This document shows, one piece after another, positions 1 through 9,144 of a stretch of 64,000 bases of DNA. A model generated the notes under the pieces. It was not told the origin of the DNA and searched no databases. It saw nothing but the letters and a program-made list of their open reading frames with translations. Position numbers and translations under genes: made by a program. This stretch comes from Leptospiraceae bacterium (GTDB lineage: Bacteria; Spirochaetota; Leptospiria; Leptospirales; Leptonemataceae), in NCBI GenBank assembly GCA_026418015.1, contig JAOACE010000020.1, forward strand, positions 1-64,000. Reading direction: 5' to 3'. Position 1 is the stretch's first letter, and every line of letters starts with the position of its first letter.

Positions 1-624
1 ACCCTGCCATACAATTTGAAGACCTCCATAGAGAACTTCTTTCAATAAAATACACTTATATAAATAGAGATTTTCTGAATTTTACAGGCAAACTCCCTTC
101 CGATATTATATTAACGATTCTGACATTAAAGATTATCTTCTTTACCTCGCAGAAGAAAAACAATCTGCGACGTCCACACTTAATCAAGCAATCAATGCCC
201 TGAAGTTCTATTATGGAATGATGCTGAGAAAGAAATTTGTTTATGAAGTCAAAAGACCAAAGAAGGATAAAAAACTTCCTGTTGTTTTAAGCAAGGAGGA
301 AATTGAAAAATCCTTGATTCAGTAGATAATATTAAGCACAAGGTAATTTTAATGTTATTATACTCTGCTGGATTAAGAGTCGGAGAGCTGGTAAATTTGA
401 TGCCCGAAGATATTGATAGTAAAAGAATGTTGATACATATTAAAGGTTCAAAAGGCAGAAAAGATAGATATACGATACTTTCTGAGAGTGTGCTAAAAAT
501 TCTACCGCAGTACTGGAAGAAATACAAACCACGTAAATGGCTTTTTGAAGGTGCGAGAGTTGGAAGCAGATACAAACAAGTTAGGCGACATTGCCTTCGG
601 CAATGCAAAGCTACGAGCATATAG
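1..624 (+). pseudogene. Tyrosine recombinase (XerC/D-type), frameshifted and 3'-truncated
   Basis: Read through two frames, this is a phage/XerD-type integrase. The core-binding part runs from the window edge to about 305 and includes LYLAEEKQSATSTLNQAINA. The catalytic part (GLRVGELVNL with the first catalytic Arg, then IHIKGSKGRKDR) runs from about 310. The frame changes by one base in an A-run near 306-312, which puts a stop at 322. The family pattern is lost after 'FEGARVGSRYK' near 573, just before the motif GTTAGGC at 580, so the HxxR and Tyr boxes are missing. The piece lacks the extra block that integron IntI proteins carry between these motifs, so it looks like a XerC/D or element-borne recombinase. 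It continues left of the window. It cannot encode an active enzyme as it stands. Confidence 0.8.
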
Positions 625-643
625 TACAATATAGGGGTATAAG

Positions 644-3600
644 ATGTTTTCACCACGAGAAATTATTGAGGACATACAAAAGAACAAGTTTGGAATTGGG
701 CTACAGACCGACCCAAAATCGGAAAAAGTTATTGAGGGACTAATGAGGTCTCTCAATAGCGCCCTTGAACAACTCTCAGAAGACCTTTACTCTGAACAAA
801 CTCACTTTGTCCTTGAACTTATTCAAAATGCAGATGACAACGACTATGAAAATGGAGTTACACCATTTCTAAAATTTAGGATTGATGATGAAAAAATACT
901 TATTCAAAATAACGAAAAAGGATTTACCGAAGATAATGTTCGGTCCGTTTGTGATGTGGGTAAAAGCACAAAATCCAAAAGGTTAGGTTACATTGGAGAA
1001 AAAGGTATCGGTTTTAAATCTGTTTTCCGCATTAGCAATACACCTCAAATTTTCTCTAATGGGTTTCAGTTTGAATTCAAACGTAAAGATGAACAGTATA
1101 AACTTGGCTTTGTTGTTCCTTACTGGATAGAGGAGACACCTGAGTTTGTTGATAAGAAACTAACCAATATCGTTCTTCCGCTTCGAGAGGATGTAAGAGA
1201 GGAACTCTCAAAGTTTAATGAAATCGAACCTACTCTTCTCTTATTTCTCCGCAAACTGAAGATAATTGAAATCCACAACATTACTGAGGGCAAAATCAAT
1301 ATAGTAGAGCGGAAAGAGAAAGACGGAAAAGTAGTAATTACGCATTCCAAGGGCAAGGAATATTATAAGTTAATCCGAAAAACTCTGACCGTACCAAGAG
1401 ATATCCAAGAACAAGAGGAAAAAAGAAAGGGGGTGGAAGAAACAATATTAATCCTTGCCTTTCCTCTAACGCCTGATGGTTTAGCAGATGCTACCAAAGA
1501 GCAAAAAATTTTTGCATATCTTCCTACACGTAACTATGGTTTCAATTTCATAATACAGGCTGATTTTCTTTTGCCTTCAAGCCGTGAGGATATACATAAA
1601 GACAAATCATGGAATAACTGGCTTCGGGATAATATCGCTTCTGTGTTTTTGGAAGCAGTTGATGAATTTAAGCAAGATGAAAAACTCAAAACGACCTATT
1701 ACAACTATATTCCGCTTGCTAACGAAGTTACCGATGAGTTCTTTTCTTCTGTAGTTAACCAAATTCATAATAAATTGCGAGAATACGAGTGTATTTTAAC
1801 CGAATCAGATAATTGGTGCAAGCCTCAAGAAGTGTTCAGGGCAGATAAAGAGATAAGAGAGTTAATTCCAAATGACGATTTAAAGGAATTTTTCGGTAAG
1901 GAATATATCTCCTCTGATATCAAAGCCAACAAATCAACTCTTGATGCCTTAAAAGTATCAGAATTTGAATTTAGCCATCTGGCTCAATGCTTACAAAAGA
2001 CAGAATGGTTGAAACAACAAAGCGATGAATGGTTTATTAAACTTTACTCATACCTTAACAGTCGAAATTTAGGAGAAGAACAGCTCAGAGAACTAAAAGA
2101 ATTGAGGATATTACGATTGGAAAACGATGAATTAGCATCTACCATAGAAAAACCTGTTTTTTTCCCGTTAGACAAAAAAGGCGATTATGGATTTGAAAAA
2201 GAGCTACGAATCATCAAGAGAACAATTTATGAACCGAAAGATAGAGAAAAAAAAGAAGCGGTTGGAGAATTTCTTAAGAAGATAGGCGTTCAAGATGCCT
2301 CGCCCTACGAGATTATTGAGAGCCATATCCTACCGATTTATGAGAGCGGTGATGATTCCTCGAATTGGAAGAGCAAGGATGAAAAACAGCTTTTAGGATA
2401 CATTCGCTATATCAAGGACAATTTACAGAACTATGAAAAAGAAAGTGAAAAACGGCTTAATGCAAGCGAGAACTCTTGGAGAAAGAAAGATCCGCTCGGG
2501 CGACTGAAGAAATCGCTTTATATCCGTATTAATAAGACTGTTGATGGTACTAATGATTACGACCACCTTGAAAATATTTATCTTCCAAAAATCTATGGCA
2601 ATGAGAATGACCTTGAAAGCTTGTTTGATGGTATTGAGGGTATTTCATTTCTTCATCAAGAATATATCGAGGATATCATCAGAAAATATCGATTAGAGAA
2701 GCGAAAGGTCAAAAAAAGTAAGGTGGATATCCAAAAGAAAAGAGAAGCAGAGATTAAAGATTGGAGGGAATTTTTTGTTAAATTGGGAGTAAATGAGATT
2801 CCCAGAATTAATATAAAAGAAGAAACTAAAACGCACCGGACCAATTCGGGAAAAAAATATGAACAAAATTTTGAGAGTTATAGTTCTCCAGATATATGCA
2901 ACGTTCTTGAAAAAAAGGATCGCGAAAGGAATAAAAAGCTGTTGATAATTTTAGATAAATATTGGAACCATTATAGTAAATTCACAGAATGTAGGGATTA
3001 CTTTTTTTATCGTGGTTGGTATTTTTCTGTAAAGAAAGCAGATTGGTTGCAATTCATTACTAACAATAGTTGGCTTCCAACATCTCTAAACACACTAGCA
3101 AAACCATCAGAAGTATTTTTGGATAAACCTGAAATCAGAGAACTTTTAGGCGATACTGTTCCATATCTTACAGTTGAATTAAAAAATGAGAAATTTGTTA
3201 AGGAATTAGGAATCAACTCGGAGGCTAATGTAGAGGCAGTACTAAAATACCTGAACATCTTGACACAACAGAAATGCAAAGACAAAACTGCCTTTACAAA
3301 GCTCTATGAGTTCCTAAACAAGAACTATGAAAACAACAAAGACATTATCAATACCGCATTTTCCAATAATCGAATCATATATCTTCCAAATACTGCTCAA
3401 AGCTACTTTACAAGGCAAGAAGTTTTATGGGAAGACGTAAGCGATATTTTTGGAGAAAATAGAGGATATTTAGAAAAACATTACCCGAAACTTAAATCAT
3501 TTTTTGTGGATAAACTCGGTGTGAACGAAAAGCCAAAACCGAAAGATTATGCCGATGTGCTAATAGATATTTCCAAGAAGGAAAAAGTTGAAGAAAATGA

Positions 3601-5107
3601 TGAAAAGATAATCCTAGAAATCTACAAAAAATTAAATTACTACTTGAACCCTGAAAATAACGAGCATCTAATTTCTAAAGAACAGTGGTGGAATGATTTT
3701 ATTAGCAAACCAATTTTTTGGACTTATAAAGAAGAATTCTGGAAAAACGATAACGATGTGTTTGTAAATGATAATCAAGAGATTTACGAATTGTTTAAAG
3801 ATAATCCCGAGATATCTTTTCTCAAATTACCAGAAAACTACCATCCAAAGATTCAACATTTTATTGAATTTACACACATTTCTTATCTTTCTAAGGCTGT
3901 GAAGATGGAATTGGTGTCTAAAGAAATACCAGAAATTGAACAGGACTTAACCGAGCAGATTCAATGTTTTGTTCCATATATTCTGCGATATCTCTATCAA
4001 TCAGCATATTCCGATTACGAAAGGCTGAAAAAAGATGGCACATTATCTCAATTAAAGAATCTGACATGCTATAGCCTCGAAAGCCTTGAAGTGAAATATA
4101 GTCTTGGTAGTGAATTTGTTTTTGGCAAGCGAGGTTGTTTTCTTTATGACCGAAATCTGTATATTCAAAAAGACAAACTGGAAGACACAGACCATTTGGC
4201 CATAGAACTTTCCAAATTATTTGGAGAGATAGGAGGATTTGACAATTTTTTGATTTCGTTATTTGATAAAAAGACGGATGCAAAAATTGAGAATTTGTTA
4301 AGAGCAAAAGGGATTCAAGAACTACCAGAGGAAGAGAAAGAATGGTTTAGAATAGCAGAAGCAGATAGAAGGATGGCAGAAGAAAAAGAAGAGATGGAAA
4401 TCACTGCCGAGAAGCAACCATCCGTATCCCATCAATCTGAAACTCTTACCGAAACGCCATCTGTCGCTCCCAAGGAACCTGATATCTTTGAGGAAATAGA
4501 ATGGCAACCTGAGTGCACACCTGACGAGGCAGTAACTTATTTTAAGGATGTGGGTGAACAGTTTATAGAAAAAACCGAACCTGCACCCGCTAAAGAGAAA
4601 AAACAGAGTAGCATATCTCCGGAGCCTCTAAAACATCCAAAAGAAGCAGAGAGAGATGTTTTAAGTCAAAAGGCAAAGATGAAAATTGGCAGATGGGGGG
4701 AAGAATATGTTTTTAAATTGTTAAAGAAAGAACTAAGTGCCAAGTATACAAAAGGTAAAATGGAAGAAACTTCAGATGGTTTTACTATTCGTAGTGATGA
4801 ACTGTTGATCGTTGAAGTTCGTTGGTTAAATAAAGAAAAAGAGAGGTATGGGGAGTATGACATTGAAGTAGTTGAAAACAATATTAAGGAATATATAGAA
4901 GTGAAATCTACTAAAACCAGAACAAAAGATTGGTTTGATGTATCTAATGTACAATGGGAAAAAATGAAGCAGGAACAAGATAAATTCCATATTTATCGGG
5001 TTTACAACGCCGGAACTAAAGATGCAAATCTAGATGTCATAACTAATCCGTATAAAATGTGGCAGGATGGTGACCTAAATGCGTATCCTATTCGCATTCA
5101 AATATGA
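644..5107 (+). CDS. Sacsin/NO VEIN-type GHKL ATPase with C-terminal DUF3883 nuclease-like domain
   Basis: A 1,487-residue protein. The N-terminal third is a GHKL (Hsp90-like) ATPase of the sacsin/NOV type: N-box ELIQNADDND at 58-67, a G1-like NEKGF, and G2 GEKGIGFKSVF. The middle is a long helical region of unknown function. A charged Pro/Glu-rich linker (about 1230-1340) leads to a C-terminal DUF3883 (NOV C-terminal) domain with GRWGEEYVF and an IEVKST motif at 1418-1423, the ExK of a PD-(D/E)xK-like fold. Large bacterial proteins of this layout lie among antiviral genes, so a phage-defence role is likely but inferred. It is the only gene of the first cassette, starts 64 bases after the cassette boundary and ends 49 bases before the next site. 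Its codon use is less AT-rich than the core genes. Confidence 0.85.
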   Translation: MFSPREIIEDIQKNKFGIGLQTDPKSEKVIEGLMRSLNSALEQLSEDLYSEQTHFVLELIQNADDNDYENGVTPFLKFRIDDEKILIQNNEKGFTEDNVRSVCDVGKSTKSKRLGYIGEKGIGFKSVFRISNTPQIFSNGFQFEFKRKDEQYKLGFVVPYWIEETPEFVDKKLTNIVLPLREDVREELSKFNEIEPTLLLFLRKLKIIEIHNITEGKINIVERKEKDGKVVITHSKGKEYYKLIRKTLTVPRDIQEQEEKRKGVEETILILAFPLTPDGLADATKEQKIFAYLPTRNYGFNFIIQADFLLPSSREDIHKDKSWNNWLRDNIASVFLEAVDEFKQDEKLKTTYYNYIPLANEVTDEFFSSVVNQIHNKLREYECILTESDNWCKPQEVFRADKEIRELIPNDDLKEFFGKEYISSDIKANKSTLDALKVSEFEFSHLAQCLQKTEWLKQQSDEWFIKLYSYLNSRNLGEEQLRELKELRILRLENDELASTIEKPVFFPLDKKGDYGFEKELRIIKRTIYEPKDREKKEAVGEFLKKIGVQDASPYEIIESHILPIYESGDDSSNWKSKDEKQLLGYIRYIKDNLQNYEKESEKRLNASENSWRKKDPLGRLKKSLYIRINKTVDGTNDYDHLENIYLPKIYGNENDLESLFDGIEGISFLHQEYIEDIIRKYRLEKRKVKKSKVDIQKKREAEIKDWREFFVKLGVNEIPRINIKEETKTHRTNSGKKYEQNFESYSSPDICNVLEKKDRERNKKLLIILDKYWNHYSKFTECRDYFFYRGWYFSVKKADWLQFITNNSWLPTSLNTLAKPSEVFLDKPEIRELLGDTVPYLTVELKNEKFVKELGINSEANVEAVLKYLNILTQQKCKDKTAFTKLYEFLNKNYENNKDIINTAFSNNRIIYLPNTAQSYFTRQEVLWEDVSDIFGENRGYLEKHYPKLKSFFVDKLGVNEKPKPKDYADVLIDISKKEKVEENDEKIILEIYKKLNYYLNPENNEHLISKEQWWNDFISKPIFWTYKEEFWKNDNDVFVNDNQEIYELFKDNPEISFLKLPENYHPKIQHFIEFTHISYLSKAVKMELVSKEIPEIEQDLTEQIQCFVPYILRYLYQSAYSDYERLKKDGTLSQLKNLTCYSLESLEVKYSLGSEFVFGKRGCFLYDRNLYIQKDKLEDTDHLAIELSKLFGEIGGFDNFLISLFDKKTDAKIENLLRAKGIQELPEEEKEWFRIAEADRRMAEEKEEMEITAEKQPSVSHQSETLTETPSVAPKEPDIFEEIEWQPECTPDEAVTYFKDVGEQFIEKTEPAPAKEKKQSSISPEPLKHPKEAERDVLSQKAKMKIGRWGEEYVFKLLKKELSAKYTKGKMEETSDGFTIRSDELLIVEVRWLNKEKERYGEYDIEVVENNIKEYIEVKSTKTRTKDWFDVSNVQWEKMKQEQDKFHIYRVYNAGTKDANLDVITNPYKMWQDGDLNAYPIRIQI

Positions 5108-5156
5108 AATAGCAAGAAAATCACGAAATGTTACTCGTAGCCTTGTCCTTCGGGTC

Positions 5157-5240
5157 GCCTAACACGGGCTATATGGTTCGCTTCGTTCACCAAATTCTGC
5201 CTTTGGCGGAACTTCGCAAACACCTGAAACTTTATATGAC
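5157..5240 (+). other. attC-like site after cassette 1
   Basis: The left box GCCTAAC (5157-5163) is the exact inverse complement of GTTAGGC at the start of the cassette (580-586); with flanking bases the match is 10 of 10. The site shares the CTTCGCAAA loop segment and a GAAAC-TTATATG tail with the site at 6522. Its right box is not clear. It may instead lie at GTTAGTA (5269-5275), which would make the site about 119 bases long. The boundary is uncertain. Confidence 0.5.
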
Positions 5241-5258
5241 ATATTACTAAAGAAAATC

Positions 5259-5273
5259 CTAACGGAGGGTTAG
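5259..5273 (+). promoter_or_regulatory. Ribosome binding site inside a small inverted repeat
   Basis: The Shine-Dalgarno sequence GGAGG (5264-5268) sits exactly in the loop of CTAAC/GTTAG arms, one base before the ATG of the rmuC-like gene at 5275. The arms could expose or mask the site, and the right arm resembles a cassette core box. The ORF start at 5275 is fixed by this site. Confidence 0.45.
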
Positions 5274-5274
5274 T

Positions 5275-6501
5275 ATGGAACACTTGGTGGTTTTCATCAT
5301 CGGTGTAATCTTTGGAGCGGCCATCGTCTTAATCATCAATTGGTTGCGCCGACGAGAAGCACAGGCAATCGCGCAAGAACTAATTTCACAAGTGGAATCT
5401 CAAAAAATCCAAGACCTAGAAATTCTTATTAACAGAATCAAAGAATCTTTTGGTTCACTTTCCTTAGTGGCCCTGTCAAAGAATAGCGAGGAATTCCTAA
5501 AACTTGCTGGTGAAACGCTTTCAAAACAAATGCAAATTGGAGAGAAAGAACTTGAAGGAAAGAAAAAACTGATTGACCAGACACTTGAAGCGATGAAAGT
5601 AGATTTGCAGAAAGTTCAGGATCTTGTAACTCAATTTGAGAAGGATAGAGAAAGGAAATTTGGTGAACTTGCCAATCAATTGAAATTAACTGCCGAACAA
5701 ACCGGAAAGCTTCAGGAAACCGCCAATAAATTATATACAGCGTTGGCGAGTACAAGAGTGCGTGGTCAATGGGGAGAAAGAATGGCTGAAGATGTATTAA
5801 GATTAGCCGGTTTCATTGAAGGCATTAATTATCAAAAACAGAAAACCTTAGAAACGACACGCCCAGATTACACGTTTCTGTTGCCCCAAAATCTTAAAGT
5901 GAACATGGATGTTAAATTTCCTTTGGATAATTATTTGCGTTATCTTGAAGCAGGAGAAGAATCCCAAAAGGAGATGTACAAAACTCAATTCTTAAAAGAT
6001 GCCAGAAAAAGAATTATGGAAGTAACGACTAGAGATTACATAAACCCTGAAGAGAATACAGTAGACTATGTGATAGTTTTCATTCCGAATGAGCAAGTTT
6101 ATGCTTTCATTATCGAAAATGACAGATCTCTATTGGACGAAGCACTAAAGAACAAAGTTATACTTTGTTCACCCATTACGCTGTATGCAGTACTTGCTGT
6201 AATTAGACAGGCAGTAGATAACTTCAATTTGGAAAAAACAGCCGCCCAAATATTATCTTTGCTTGGCGCATTTAACAAGCAATGGAGTGCATTCCTGAAA
6301 TCGCTTGAGAAAATGGGGAAAAAGATTGAAGAAGCCCAAAATGAATTTCTTACTTTAACTACAACGCGCCGTAAGCAACTTGAGCGCCCTCTTAGGGAAA
6401 TTGAGGATTTGAGAAAACAAAAGGGGATTGCAGAAGCATCTTTGATTGAAGGGGATATAATCTCTGTAGAAAACTCTGAAGAAGTGAAAAATGGGAAGTG
6501 A
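5275..6501 (+). CDS. rmuC: RmuC family DNA recombination protein
   Basis: 408 residues. One N-terminal membrane segment (about 4-22, VVFIIGVIFGAAIVLIINWL) is followed by a long coiled coil (about 30-155) and the RmuC domain from about 160 (RVRGQWGERMAEDVLRLAGF, then NMDVKFP), a PD-(D/E)xK-like nuclease fold. RmuC is known from E. coli as a factor limiting recombination at inverted repeats; its biochemical activity is not well defined. Length and domain order are normal for the family. It is the single gene of the second cassette, with a strong ribosome site at the cassette start, and ends 20 bases before the next attC-like site. Being carried as a cassette with defence genes suggests a role against foreign DNA, which is inference. 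Confidence 0.85.
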   Translation: MEHLVVFIIGVIFGAAIVLIINWLRRREAQAIAQELISQVESQKIQDLEILINRIKESFGSLSLVALSKNSEEFLKLAGETLSKQMQIGEKELEGKKKLIDQTLEAMKVDLQKVQDLVTQFEKDRERKFGELANQLKLTAEQTGKLQETANKLYTALASTRVRGQWGERMAEDVLRLAGFIEGINYQKQKTLETTRPDYTFLLPQNLKVNMDVKFPLDNYLRYLEAGEESQKEMYKTQFLKDARKRIMEVTTRDYINPEENTVDYVIVFIPNEQVYAFIIENDRSLLDEALKNKVILCSPITLYAVLAVIRQAVDNFNLEKTAAQILSLLGAFNKQWSAFLKSLEKMGKKIEEAQNEFLTLTTTRRKQLERPLREIEDLRKQKGIAEASLIEGDIISVENSEEVKNGK

Positions 6502-6521
6502 GCAAAAAGAAGTAATACGTC

Positions 6522-6610
6522 CCCTAACACAGCATAAAAGTTTTGTGCCTTACAGCACTCACCCAAATTTTTGCTTCGCAAAAACTTCTTTTATGCTGGA
6601 AACGTTATAT
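6522..6610 (+). other. attC-like site after cassette 2
   Basis: Left box CCCTAAC (6522-6528), then CAGCATAAAAG (6530-6540) pairing perfectly with CTTTTATGCTG (6588-6598), then GAAAC and right box GTTATAT (6604-6610). The outer TAAC/GTTA pair, the offset inner stem and the unpaired spacer between them match the layout of integron attC hairpins. A 21-base block of its 3' half (6574-6594) is repeated identically in the site at 9145-9206. This is the best-formed site in the window. Confidence 0.65.
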
Positions 6611-6701
6611 GAAATTCGAAAACCAGCCTTTCACGGAAAGGAGACCGTAAATTATGACGATGTTGTTGCCTTCGTTTAACTTCACAGGAGGAAAAGAGAT
6701 A

Positions 6702-6815
6702 ATGAAATTTCTACGCAACTTTCACCTATCGAAAGTTAAACAAAATTTTTTCTTATTTTTACGGGTGGTGGCTTTTAAGAATAACAAACTTAATAAGGTA
6801 TTAATATTTTATTAG
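6702..6815 (+). CDS. Possible 37-residue protein, cassette 3 leader ORF
   Basis: A short frame starting MKFLRNFHLSK and ending NKVLIFY, preceded at good spacing by a strong Shine-Dalgarno sequence (AGGAGG, about 6688-6693). It lies between the attC-like site and the methyltransferase gene, whose start is 21 bases after this stop. The peptide is basic and hydrophobic, with no recognised family. It may be a real small protein, a leader that couples translation to the methyltransferase, or chance. The good ribosome site is the only positive evidence. Confidence 0.3.
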   Translation: MKFLRNFHLSKVKQNFFLFLRVVAFKNNKLNKVLIFY

Positions 6816-6836
6816 ACACAATAATTGCTGAAAATT

Positions 6837-8270
6837 ATGATGGAAGAACTAAATATAAAAAGAAGAACATATGGGGAACATCTTACTCCTATACAAATTT
6901 TTGAAGAATTTATATTACCAGAAATAAAAGACTACATACACCAATACATTTGGGTTGATTTATTTGCAGGGGAAGGCAATCTTATACTTCCTATCTTGAA
7001 TTTAATACCTGAACACGAAAGAGTAGAATTTTTTAAAAAACATATATTTTTATTTGACATTCAAAAAGAACTAGTTGAAAAAGCCATATGCAATGCTGCA
7101 AGGTATGGCATTCCTTCAGAAGTAGCACAAAAAAACATCTGCCTAAGGGATACCATTAAAGACTATCCTGTTTTTTTATTTGATTTAGGATTGCCAATTT
7201 ATCATATTACTAACCCGCCGTATCTTTATATTGGATATATAGTGAAACATCCAGAAACACAGAACTACCTAAATTATTTTCAGGGTAAAAATACGGGATA
7301 CCAAGATTTGTATCAAATTTGTTTGATTAATGATTTGAGACATGGCATTAAGAATATGATTTATATAATTCCTTCCAACTTTTTGTTTGGATTTTCTGTT
7401 TCAAATAAGATTAGGAGTGATTTTTTGCCTTACTATAATATAAAGAAGGCCATAATTTTCGAAAAGGAAATATTTGAATTTACTGGAACTAATGTCCTAA
7501 TTTGCTTCTTTGTGAGAAAAGATTTCCAAAAACTGGAAGCTCTTTCTTTTGAAGGGATTAAAATAAATAAAACAACACAGAAAAAACAATATATTTTGGA
7601 ACCAATGAATAAATATCGTGCTGGAAATGATTTTGAAGATTTTGTAAATATATATAAGGCATCTAAGCCCCTTCAAATAAAATTTTATTTAACATTAGAA
7701 GAAGTCGAAAATGCAAGGGGGACATTTAAAGTAGAAGTTTTAGATGTAAGCACCTTTAAGGGTGGAAAATATCCAAAAACCGAGATTTTTGTAAATGAAT
7801 ACCTTTTTAACAAAATAAAAACAAACATTTTATTTATCAGAACTGTGGATACTGGGACTTTAAGTGGGCGGGTAGGTTTATACGTAATAAAAGAGATATT
7901 TAGTGTAGATGGCCTTTTAGTTACAAAAGAAAAATATAGAACGCATCCAATCCAAATATTTATAGAACCTGCACTTCCAATTGAGGAACAAATCCTATTG
8001 AAAGATTATTTCAATTTAATACTTGAACACTTCAGAAAGAAAACGGACAGCGAGTTTATGACCACTTATAAATATTCAAAAAGCGAATATACAAGAAAGT
8101 ATTTGGGATTGTCTCAAACTAAAAAATTAATTCAAACATTCCCATTATTAAGTCTAAATAAAAATGAAAAAACTCATTTTAAAAGTCTGATAGATGCCAA
8201 AGATGTAGAGAAAATAATAAATTTCGTTCAAAATGTTAATAAAAATAAGAGGCAAGAACTATGGCTATAA
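6837..8270 (+). CDS. Type II DNA adenine-N6 methyltransferase
   Basis: About 477 residues. Near the N-terminus comes GEHLTPIQIFEEF, then the SAM-binding motif I VDLFAGEGN (about 40-48) and catalytic motif IV NPPY (about 126-129), the signature of adenine-N6 (or N4-cytosine) methyltransferases. The long C-terminal half would hold the target recognition domain, a gamma-type order. The start was set at the ATG at 6837; the open frame begins earlier at a TTG (6825), and a second ATG follows at 6840. The last 10 bases overlap the restriction endonuclease gene, so the two form a restriction-modification operon. The target sequence cannot be inferred. The gene is much more AT-rich than the two preceding cassettes, which suggests a separate origin. 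Confidence 0.85.
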   Translation: MMEELNIKRRTYGEHLTPIQIFEEFILPEIKDYIHQYIWVDLFAGEGNLILPILNLIPEHERVEFFKKHIFLFDIQKELVEKAICNAARYGIPSEVAQKNICLRDTIKDYPVFLFDLGLPIYHITNPPYLYIGYIVKHPETQNYLNYFQGKNTGYQDLYQICLINDLRHGIKNMIYIIPSNFLFGFSVSNKIRSDFLPYYNIKKAIIFEKEIFEFTGTNVLICFFVRKDFQKLEALSFEGIKINKTTQKKQYILEPMNKYRAGNDFEDFVNIYKASKPLQIKFYLTLEEVENARGTFKVEVLDVSTFKGGKYPKTEIFVNEYLFNKIKTNILFIRTVDTGTLSGRVGLYVIKEIFSVDGLLVTKEKYRTHPIQIFIEPALPIEEQILLKDYFNLILEHFRKKTDSEFMTTYKYSKSEYTRKYLGLSQTKKLIQTFPLLSLNKNEKTHFKSLIDAKDVEKIINFVQNVNKNKRQELWL

Positions 8271-8984
8271 AAGAGAATATCTATTATTGGAAAAAATCGT
8301 TAGAATCCCCTGAATCAGCGGCAGATCCTTTTTATAGTTTTGACAAGTTGATAGTAACAAATAGTAAGTTGATAAAGAAAGTCGAACGACTGCGAGAATT
8401 AATAATAAGTTATTGTGTACTAAGCGAAAAGAAGGTAGATGCCGCTTCAGAAATTTTAAATGAAATATATGATCTCATAGTTTCAATAGATAAGATTCAA
8501 TATACTGAATTTGTAGCATTTTGGAAGACTTTGGACATATCATACTCTGTTTTTAAAAAATTACTTAATAAAAAAGTTATTTTGAAGGAATTATTACAAA
8601 AATACTGTGAGAGGCGGCGAAAGTTATACGATAAGATGGGATATTGTAATACATCAGGACAAAGAGCCAGATATTGTTTTAAAAATAAATGACAAATTTT
8701 TCATAATAGAAGCCAAGCATATAAAGGAAAGCGGTGGAGCGCAAGACAAGCAAATTGTAGAATTAATAGAATTCATAAGATACTCTGAAGAGTTAGAAAA
8801 TGTTCATTACATATCATTTATGGATGGCGTATATTTCAATAATTTTAGTTGGGCTAAAGAGGGAGATGAAACTAAAGTCAATAAACAAAAAAAGGCAATT
8901 GAAGAGCACCTTACAAATAATCCTAAAAACTTTTTTGTAAATACCAGCGGTTTACTATCTCTTTTCGAAGATCTGAAAAATTAA
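8261..8984 (+). pseudogene. Type II restriction endonuclease partner, frameshifted
   Basis: Two overlapping frames make one protein. The first (from ATG 8261, MAIKENIYYWKKSLESPES) is helical and ends out of frame at 8692. The second, usable from about 8607, carries the nuclease core: RWDIVIHQDKEPDIVLKI, then FFIIEAKHIKESGG and QDKQ, matching a PD-(D/E)xK site (PD, then ExK) of type II enzymes. A single extra base near 8603-8610 explains the change of frame. The GTG at 8607 is unlikely to be a real separate start. The start overlaps the methyltransferase stop, so the pair was translated together. As read, the enzyme is broken while the methylase is intact. A sequencing error in this single read-through cannot be excluded. 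Confidence 0.75.
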
Positions 8985-9144
8985 TAAAATTAATAAAAAT
9001 GAAAAGTCCCCGCCCTTACGCAGAGAATTGAATGACAGAAAATAAAAAAAACTACTCAACAACATAATTTACTGCAGGTTCCCGACTCTGCGGAAAACCT
9101 TCGGTTTTCTTGCCACTTTGCACTCTCGCCTGTCGGCTCGGGGC

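Noticed and set aside
249-656. Long antisense frame across the recombinase fragment
   Set aside because: Low-complexity Leu/Ser/Tyr-rich translation, typical of the complement of a real AT-rich gene, with no start signal.
644-5107. Histidine kinase or Hsp90 chaperone
   Set aside because: No kinase dimerisation or receiver domain and no Hsp90 middle domain; the NOV-type N-box context and C-terminal DUF3883 fit better.
6491-6679. 62-residue plus-strand frame overlapping the end of rmuC
   Set aside because: It runs through the attC-like hairpin and has no ribosome site or family pattern; it is explained by the rmuC 3' end and the site.
8607-8984. Separate GTG-started nuclease gene
   Set aside because: The GTG falls inside the conserved region just after the frame break, and the upstream frame supplies the missing N-terminal half. 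One frameshifted gene is the simpler reading.
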